From Hepatocystis sp. ex Piliocolobus tephrosceles (Eukaryota > Apicomplexa > Aconoidasida > Haemosporida > Plasmodiidae), in NCBI GenBank assembly GCA_902459845.2, contig CABPSV020000203.1:9819-23346 (forward strand): DNA of 13,528 nucleotides, in the 5' to 3' direction. The translations under genes and the position numbers were made by a program. This document shows, one piece after another, positions 8,348 to 13,528 of the stretch; the stretch's first letter is position 1, and each line of letters begins with the position of its first letter. A model generated the notes under the pieces. That model was not told where the DNA came from. It searched no databases and saw only the letters and a program-made list of their open reading frames with translations.

Positions 8348-8935
8348 CTATACATCTACTTTTTTGTTATAGGCCTTTGGATGAACTCTGGGTATTGCTT
8401 TAACAGGTGGGGGTTTCACTTCAAGTTCTCTTTTTACAATTGCTGAAAGAAGTAAAAAAAAAATTAAATGTATAAATATGTTGAAATATATATATGCATA
8501 TATAATGGTTTGTATTGTCATAAAATAAAACAACAGAAATAACAAGAATATAATGTAAATTTTAATGTGTGTTATATATCTATTCAAATAATTTATGTGT
8601 AAATTATAATATTTCTAATAGTTGAGGCAATTGTGTGTACGTTTATGTAAAAAACACATTTTTTTTCGATTCACGTGTAATAGCAATATATTAATTTACA
8701 TAATATCTCATTCTTTAGAAAATAAATATATCAGTTCAATCATATTTTGCAATTATATATATATATGCGTAATCGTTTATATTTTTATTTTTTTTTTTTT
8801 TAGTGTAAACTAACTTTCAGAAGGTTCAGCATGATTGTTTACGTCATTAACTGGTACATCCGTGTTTTTTTTCGGTAAGTCCTTTTCACTAGGAATTTTA
8901 CGTGGGTCACTAATTTTAGACTGTTTACACCCCAT
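8348..8935 (-). CDS. Small dual-acylated protein (71 aa), unknown function; exons 8935-8815 and 8442-8348
   Basis: I do not recognise the family. Exon 1 starts at the ATG at 8935 and exon 2 ends with TAG at 8350-8348. Joining A|GTTAGT (after 8815) to TTCTTTCAG|CA (before 8442) is phase 1 and keeps the frame across the join (...EPSE-T-IVKREL...). The product begins MGCKQSK: Gly2 with Ser6 and Lys7 fits the N-myristoylation consensus, and Cys3 is a natural palmitoylation site, so I infer attachment to the plasma membrane, inner membrane complex or another internal membrane. The middle (about 10-40) is charged and Asn/Pro/Ser-rich; the tail has a PPPVKAIPRVHPKAY proline-rich stretch and ends KKVDV. 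There is no transmembrane segment or known domain, so it looks like a peripheral adaptor or membrane tag. The open frame extends 48 codons upstream of Met1 through low-complexity TA repeat, which is not credible coding sequence. Confidence 0.75.
8443..8814 (-). other. Intron of the small acylated-protein gene
   Basis: A 372-bp intron read on the minus strand, donor GTTAGT at 8814-8809 and acceptor preceded by a long pyrimidine run ending CTTTCAG at 8443. Without splicing exon 1 stops at once (TAG at 8812-8810), two codons after the last shared residue. The plus-strand open frame at 8622-8813 inside it is low-complexity and not called. Confidence 0.75.
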
Positions 8936-9005
8936 TTCTAAAAATAAAAATAAGTAAATGGACGAATGAGTCGTAATATAGAAAAAAGAATAAATAAATG
9001 CATAA

Positions 9006-9008
<3 letters not shown>

Positions 9009-9039
<31 letters not shown>
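9009..9039. repeat. (TA)n microsatellite
   Basis: Uninterrupted TA dinucleotides for 31 bases, about 75 bases upstream of the small gene's start codon. It generates the spurious Ile-Tyr repeat seen in both strands' open frames here. Confidence 0.95.
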
Positions 9040-9044
<5 letters not shown>

Positions 9045-9336
9045 AAGCATATATTTTCAATATAAAAATAATATGTCATTGTGTCTTATACATTATTATA
9101 ACTCCATTAATTTTCATTTTAATAATATCATATAGCTTTACAAGCATAATTTTTTTTTTTTTTTCTATTTTTACTTGATATACAAAAATTGCGAATGATA
9201 ATATAAAAAAGCAAAAGTATTCGGGTAAACAAAAACAAAATAAACTAGTGACAAATGTTTATAAAACAATGCTTAAGGTTTATGAAACTTTGTAACAAAA
9301 ATAAAAATATAATAGTAAAATGTCTATAACTTAAAC

Positions 9337-9364
9337 AAAAAAAAAAAAAAAAAAAAAAAAAAAA
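9337..9364. repeat. Poly-A run, 28 bases
   Basis: Uninterrupted A-run directly abutting a pentamer array. Confidence 0.95.
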
Positions 9365-9365
9365 T

Positions 9366-9435
9366 GAAATAGGATAGGATCGGATCGGATAGAATGAAAT
9401 AAAATAAAATGAAACAAAATAAAATGAAACAAAAT
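9366..9435. repeat. Pentanucleotide array, 14 units
   Basis: Fourteen 5-bp units: GAAAT, two AGGAT, two CGGAT, AGAAT, GAAAT, then AAAAT and GAAAC units. The GC-richer GGAT block sits at the left and grades into A-rich units at the right. Confidence 0.9.
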
Positions 9436-9512
9436 AAATATTTTTGACAAAAAGAAAAAACTTTATAATTTAATTAGCTGTTTTGATGTCAATTTTATTA
9501 ATTCTTTTATTC

Positions 9513-9536
9513 ATATATAAATATATATATATATAT

Positions 9537-9584
<48 letters not shown>
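9513..9584. repeat. (TA)n followed by poly-T of 41
   Basis: A near-pure TA tract to about 9540, then, after CTA, 41 uninterrupted T at 9544-9584, the longest homopolymer in the window. May vary by slippage or sequencing error. Confidence 0.93.
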
Positions 9585-9586
<2 letters not shown>

Positions 9587-9831
9587 TGATGTTACTGTTG
9601 TCATACCTATATTAAACAAATAAGAAACGTGTGTTAAAAAATATACAATAATAGATAGACTTTCTACTAATGTTTATGTAATATACCCTATTTGTGTGTT
9701 TATTTTGAAAAAAAAAAAAAAAAAAATACAAAGTATGTGTTAAATCTTTTTTTATCTATATAAAACTAATAAAGACTATTTATTTAAATAAAAATAATAT
9801 TAACATTACCATGTAATAGTGTAAAATATAA

Positions 9832-9897
9832 TTTTTTTTTTTTTTTTTTTTTTGTTTTGCTCTTTACACATTTAAATGTACAATTACACATTTATTC

Positions 9898-9922
<25 letters not shown>
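9832..9922. repeat. Poly-T and (TA)n composite
   Basis: About 22 T (9832-9853), a 45-base spacer, then about 12 TA units (9899-9922). Same two ingredients as at 3609-3645 and 9513-9584, but in the opposite order. Confidence 0.9.
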
Positions 9923-9930
<8 letters not shown>

Positions 9931-10184
9931 TGTTTTATTAACACTTAATTTTACTTTATTTGTTTTAAACAAATATGTTTGACATGTAAAGTAACCTTTT
10001 AAATATTTATAATAAAATATAATTTTTTTTTTTAAATATAATTGTTCATTTAAATCATTTTTCTAGTTTTTCTCAAGTTTCAAAAATTGAATTAAGTTTT
10101 TTGTTTTTTTTAGTTCATTTGTTTATTTTTTTTGTTTCTTGAAATGTTTCCTAACTTTTTTTTTTTACGTTAAACAGGTTGAAC

Positions 10185-10209
10185 AAAAAAAAAAAAAAAA
10201 AAAAAAAAA
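10185..10209. repeat. Poly-A run, 25 bases
   Basis: Uninterrupted A-run in the gene-free region; an 18-base A-run also lies at 9709-9726. Confidence 0.93.
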
Positions 10210-10434
10210 GGAATGAGTTATATTTGTGATTTATTAGTATTATGTAAAATCAAATAAAAACATGCTATTGTTTTACTTCTTTGTTGCTTAATTTTTGTCA
10301 ATAAAATAATGTGAAGAAAGAATTTTTTTTTTTTGTATATACATATATAAGGAGAGTGTAAGTTAACAAATAAATTATATTATTTAGATGTAAAAATATT
10401 ATGTGTAATAGAATTTTTTTTGTATGTAAAAAGG

Positions 10435-10522
10435 ATTTCAGACAATTTATCACACTCATGATCAGAACCTGCTTAAAATTACTTAGTTGTAAAGGCCAAT
10501 AGGATAAACTTTCTTTTTTTTT
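10435..10522. ncRNA. Possible small non-coding RNA (GC-richer island), very tentative
   Basis: The stretch 10456-10500 is about one third G+C by hand count, clearly above its surroundings, and non-repetitive. On the plus strand it is followed by a T-run at about 10513-10522, as a polymerase III terminator would be. On the minus strand there are two CTGA words and a GTGATAA between them, in the order D', C', D of a C/D snoRNA, but I find no upstream C box and no closing stem. No tRNA, U1, U2, U4, U5 or U6 core motif is present. Confidence 0.15.
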
Positions 10523-10800
10523 AACTATAATTTATATATACATTTCAATTTTGTACGCATTATTTATTTATCTTTTTAATTAATAAAATACATATATACA
10601 TTAAATGAAATAAAAAATCCGATTTATTAAAATGTTTGAGAATTTTCCGTTATAATTTTTATGTTTTCAAAAATTACCACATGTTTAAGACAAAAATATA
10701 ATATAAAAGACTCCCATTTGTTTATAGCTTTTTTAAATTATATATTGTACTTATAGAAGTTATTAAATACGTAAAAAAAAAAAAAATTTAATATATTTAT

Positions 10801-10850
10801 ACATATTTGTACATATTTGTGCATATTTGTACATATTTATACATATTTGT
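10801..10850. repeat. 10-bp tandem repeat, five units
   Basis: Five units of ACATATTTGT (variants GCATATTTGT and ACATATTTAT), with a decayed copy at 10791-10800. The period of about one helical turn keeps the A/T-rich steps on one face. Confidence 0.9.
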
Positions 10851-10999
10851 ATGAATTGACGAAAAAAAAAAAGAAATTTTTTTTTTACACATTATAAGGT
10901 GTACTAAGGATAATTTATTTCTGGTAAAAAATTAAATAAAAATAAAAAAAAAAATCCTTTAAATATATACTTTTAACTATTTATTTCTCGTTCTTTAAA

Positions 11000-11140
11000 A
11001 CACAATTATAGGAGTAAGGTTGTGTAGCTTTGAAGTTTATACCATAAACATTAACTAAACGTGTTATCAGATATAACATATGTATTGTATATGCTATTTG
11101 GTTATTTTTGGCATAACACATTTTATTGTCACTATGTTAT
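11000..11140. other. Cluster of small inverted repeats (stem-loops)
   Basis: Consecutive perfect stems: ACACAA/TTGTGT (11000-11005 with 11020-11025), GTTTAT-ACC-ATAAAC (11035-11049), TGTTAT-CAGAT-ATAACA (11062-11078), TATGC/GCATA (11090-11094 with 11111-11115) and ATAACA/TGTTAT (11113-11118 with 11135-11140). GTGTTAT at 11061-11067 can also pair with ATAACAC at 11113-11119. It lies 45-180 bases past the stop of the 621-aa gene, in its probable 3' UTR. Six-base palindromes are common in such AT-rich DNA, so the significance is uncertain. Confidence 0.4.
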
Positions 11141-11182
11141 ATATATATATATATATATTTATTTATTTATTTGTTTGCTTAT

Positions 11183-13048
11183 TTATTTCCCTTTTCGCTC
11201 CATTTGAATTTTTTTCATAATTTTTTTAGATTTTTTCTTGTTTATCTCTTCAAATTTCGTTTCCGTTAAATTTAATTTAACATTTCTGTTCAAAAAGTTA
11301 TAGTCTGTGTTTTGGTCATACTTAAAATTATGCCAGAAAAAAGACCAGGCAGAATCTCCATTTTTTTTATAACCGTTAAAATCAAGTAAATCATCCATGT
11401 TTTTGTTTATTGGAACAAAAAATGGATATATGTCATTTTTATATTTCCTGTGAGACAATTTCATTTTTAATTGTAGATAGTTGTTTTTGTATATGCAAGT
11501 GATATCACTTAAGTCTATATAAGAAAATGGTCTAAACGCTCTTTGTATTCTTGTATATTCATACGCTTTATTGTGTTTTTGTCGATTTTTAAAATTTTTA
11601 CATTCCCATTCTTGAACCATTAAATTTTTTTTTGTGTTAATTAGGACTATTGGTGGCATAGGTTCATTTTTTACAATTTTTGTATCCATGTTTTCATTTG
11701 TTGTGTAAGTATATGAATACTTTTTTTGATTATAATTGTTTAGCTTATTGTATGTATTGTTATAAGAACGAATATGTTCACATTCTATTTCGTTATCATC
11801 ATTAATGTCTTTTGGAATATTTTCAATTTCATATGAAGATATATCATAAGAAAAATTTTTATTTTTCATTTCTTTAAATTTTTCGTAATATTTTGAAATA
11901 TCAAAGTTATTATACAATTTTTCAATACTATCAATAACTATAAGTGTATCGTCAATTCTTATGTCAGGTAACCACGTTTGTATAACAAAATAAACATTTT
12001 CTTCTAAATATTTTTCTGTTTTTTTATCAATCATATATAGTTTTTTAATTACTTCATTTTTTTCTTCTTCATCCATGTCCGAGTTTAGATTATTTTTTTC
12101 CTTCGTGTCCTCTTTGCTTTTATTTTTATTTTCTGTAGATGGTTTCATCATATTTCCTTTTATGTCCATAATTTCATTTGTTTCTTGATATTTTTTTATA
12201 TCTTCTCTTACTTTTTCTATTACTCTTTTATTTATTAGTTTTTCCTTTTCATCAATACTTTTAATATCTTTTAATAATTGTATATTAACTTCATTTATAT
12301 TTTCAAATATGGTATATATTTTTTTTTCATCCGCTTTATATCTTCTTTCATACACGTCAACTTTCGGTGAATTTTCTACTTGTGAAATATATTCTTTGTC
12401 TTGATTTATATAAGTAAAAATATTGTTAGTAGTATTAGTATTTTTTTTTTTTTTTTCAAATTGTTTGTTTTGTTGCATACTATCCTGTTTGTCCGTGTTG
12501 TTACTATTAAAGTTACTGTCCATAGGATATTTCAACACATCTGAGATTTCTTCGGAATTTGTTTGGTTAGTGTTGTTATTTTCTTTAGCATTATGATTAT
12601 ATGCGTTATTTATACTTTTATTTTCTACTTCTTTATCGTCTTCTTTTAAATTATTAAGCTCTTCAATATATTCATTATCAATTTCATTTGGTACTAAATT
12701 ATTCTCATTTTTATTATAAATACTTTCCCTTATATAATAAACGTTAGTATTTCCAAACATTGCTATATCTTGAGGTACATTTATTCCATTCCTTTCAAAA
12801 TAGATTCTTCTATTTTTTATGTTCCTCTTATTTCTTATATTTCCATTCCATTTTTTTTTGTTTTTAAAGAACACAAAAAGCAATTTATCACATGTTGAAG
12901 ACACCCTTTGGTTTCTTTTGTTACTCAATAATCTTAAATTTACCTGGTTCCCTATTTTTTTTTTGAATGTTAAATTATTGACATATTTATTCCCATTGTT
13001 TGATAAAAATAATATTGCACAGAAAAAAATAAACAAAGCATAAAACAT
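11183..13048 (-). CDS. Conserved-type protein of unknown function with signal-peptide-like leader (621 aa)
   Basis: I do not recognise this protein. It opens with a hydrophobic segment (about residues 2-15, ALFIFFCAILFL) followed by a basic, Asn-rich stretch (about 18-85) poor in acidic residues, the layout of a bipartite apicoplast leader. A first ordered-looking segment, GINVPQDIAMFGNTNVYYIR, lies near 88-107. Residues about 110-345 are Asn/Lys/Glu-rich, probably disordered or coiled coil. A second ordered part begins near VYFVIQTWLPDIRIDDTLIVID (about 350) and continues after another low-complexity stretch with PMPPIVLINTKKNLMVQEWE (about 464-483), RAFRPFSYIDLSDITCIYKN and SAWSFFWHNFKYD (about 565-577). 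The tail is very basic (KKKSKKIMKK). No catalytic motif is visible. The ATG at 13048 is chosen because the leader follows it at once. The stop lies in an ATTT repeat. Organelle targeting is inference; function unknown. Confidence 0.85.
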   Translation of the reverse strand: MFYALFIFFCAILFLSNNGNKYVNNLTFKKKIGNQVNLRLLSNKRNQRVSSTCDKLLFVFFKNKKKWNGNIRNKRNIKNRRIYFERNGINVPQDIAMFGNTNVYYIRESIYNKNENNLVPNEIDNEYIEELNNLKEDDKEVENKSINNAYNHNAKENNNTNQTNSEEISDVLKYPMDSNFNSNNTDKQDSMQQNKQFEKKKKNTNTTNNIFTYINQDKEYISQVENSPKVDVYERRYKADEKKIYTIFENINEVNIQLLKDIKSIDEKEKLINKRVIEKVREDIKKYQETNEIMDIKGNMMKPSTENKNKSKEDTKEKNNLNSDMDEEEKNEVIKKLYMIDKKTEKYLEENVYFVIQTWLPDIRIDDTLIVIDSIEKLYNNFDISKYYEKFKEMKNKNFSYDISSYEIENIPKDINDDNEIECEHIRSYNNTYNKLNNYNQKKYSYTYTTNENMDTKIVKNEPMPPIVLINTKKNLMVQEWECKNFKNRQKHNKAYEYTRIQRAFRPFSYIDLSDITCIYKNNYLQLKMKLSHRKYKNDIYPFFVPINKNMDDLLDFNGYKKNGDSAWSFFWHNFKYDQNTDYNFLNRNVKLNLTETKFEEINKKKSKKIMKKIQMERKGK

Positions 13049-13077
13049 ATTTTCATTGTAAAAATGGATGGTAACAT
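12970..13077 (-). promoter_or_regulatory. 35-codon upstream ORF overlapping the start of the 621-aa gene
   Basis: An ATG at 13077 opens an out-of-frame reading frame, with a second in-frame ATG at 13056 only eight bases before the main ATG at 13048. It runs 79 bases into the main gene and stops at 12970-12972. It encodes a hydrophobic peptide rich in Phe, Tyr, Cys and Ile. Scanning ribosomes would meet two ATGs before the main one if the transcript begins upstream of 13077. Confidence 0.4.
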
Positions 13078-13528
13078 TAATTAATTGTCAAAAGTATAAT
13101 GTAAAAAAAAAAAAAAAAAAAAAATAATACAAATACAAAAGAAAACAAAACAAATCATTCTTATTTGTTATATATACATATATGTAAATATATGCATGTA
13201 AAAAAAATGTAGCTATTTCGAAATAGTACAATGTCGTATATATGCCCGTTTATCAGCGCAAAGGCCTCAAGTATTTTTTTATGTTGTAACAAACGTATTT
13301 ATGTAAACCAGTGCGAAGCGTAAGAAAAAAAAAAAAAGAAAAAAGGAAAATATAAAAAGTGAAACATAAAAATCAACATAAATAAAAAATAAATAAAAAA
13401 ATAAATAAAAAAATAAATAAAAAAATAAATAAAAAAGTAAATAAAAAAAAAATAAAATAAAAAAATAAATAAAAAAATAAAGATAAGCCTGCGCATATTG
13501 TCACACGAAAACACAAACAATATTTTAC
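13049..13528. promoter_or_regulatory. Upstream flank of the 621-aa gene
   Basis: Holds a 23-base A-run (13103-13125), short GC-richer patches (about 13242-13270, 13309-13322 and 13486-13507, the last containing the palindrome TGCGCA) and a 12-bp A-rich tandem array. These patches stand out against the A-rich background and are the best candidates for promoter elements. The minus-strand open frame at 13299-13520 is only the tandem array translated as Phe/Ile/Tyr repeats. Confidence 0.6.
13376..13480. repeat. 12-bp A-rich tandem repeat
   Basis: Repeated AAAAAAATAAAT-type units, regular between about 13383 and 13436 and more irregular to about 13480. Confidence 0.9.

Larger units (their letters stand above)
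8936..11182. other. 2.2-kb gene-free region
   Basis: Lies between the start of the small acylated-protein gene and the stop of the 621-aa gene, both on the minus strand, so it should hold the promoter of the first and the 3' UTR of the second. I find no coding sequence with non-repetitive content. It contains (TA)n tracts at 9009-9039, about 9513-9540, about 9899-9922 and about 11138-11157, long A- or T-runs, a pentamer array, a 10-bp array, a GC-richer island at about 10435-10510, and a cluster of small stem-loops at 11000-11140. At 2.2 kb it has room for a non-coding RNA gene. Confidence 0.7.

Noticed and set aside
8936..9079. Longer N-terminus for the small acylated protein (48 extra codons)
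   Set aside because: The extension is Ile-Tyr repeat from a (TA)n tract, and it would bury the MGCKQSK acylation start.
10435..10522. Confident snoRNA or snRNA call
   Set aside because: No full C box, no closing stem and no snRNA core; kept only as a tentative island.
8936..11182. Telomerase RNA gene in the 2.2-kb gap
   Set aside because: Considered because the size would fit, but I found no template complementary to the GGGTTYA telomere repeat (about 1.5 copies of TRAACCC) on either strand. Isolated CCC/GGG words elsewhere are too short or lie in coding sequence.
12819..13043. Plus-strand open frame opposite the leader of the 621-aa protein
   Set aside because: Antisense shadow of a Lys/Asn-rich segment.
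13299..13520. Minus-strand Phe/Ile/Tyr-rich open frame
   Set aside because: Translation of the 12-bp A-rich tandem repeat; not a membrane protein.

Overview
The window looks like nuclear DNA of a malaria parasite or close relative (Plasmodium/Haemosporida). By eye it is well over 80% A+T. Gaps between genes are packed with poly-A/poly-T runs and (TA)n tracts, coding regions carry long Asn/Lys-rich inserts and short tandem repeats, and small introns have GT...AG ends. I cannot fix the species.

Layout, left to right: (1) 1-626, gene-free 3' flank with a 16-bp minisatellite at 481-592. (2) 627-3452, minus strand, one-exon RluA-type pseudouridine synthase most like the eukaryotic Pus9/Rib2/RPUSD2 group. 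(3) 3453-4407, a 955-bp divergent promoter region. (4) 4408-7588, plus strand, two-exon arginyl-tRNA synthetase (970 aa after removing the 5743-6010 intron) with a secretory-type leader, so probably the apicoplast enzyme. (5) 7589-8347, tail-to-tail gap. (6) 8348-8935, minus strand, a two-exon gene for a 71-residue protein starting MGCKQSK, a textbook N-myristoylation/palmitoylation start; the open frames around it hide it because the coding sequence is split by a 372-bp intron. (7) 8936-11182, a 2.2-kb gene-free stretch with homopolymers, microsatellites, a GC-richer island and a cluster of small stem-loops. (8) 11183-13048, minus strand, a 621-aa protein of unknown function with a signal-peptide-like start and a conserved-looking C-terminal region. 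(9) 13049-13528, its upstream flank.

The theme I infer is organellar translation. A tRNA/rRNA-modifying enzyme and a tRNA-charging enzyme are transcribed head to head, and both start with hydrophobic leaders; the unknown protein at the right also has one. Three of the four genes have an upstream out-of-frame ATG whose short reading frame overlaps the main start codon, suggesting translational control or leaky scanning. There is no sign of a mobile element, CRISPR array, tRNA or rRNA gene. The least explained parts are the small acylated protein, the 2.2-kb gap and the unknown 621-aa protein.
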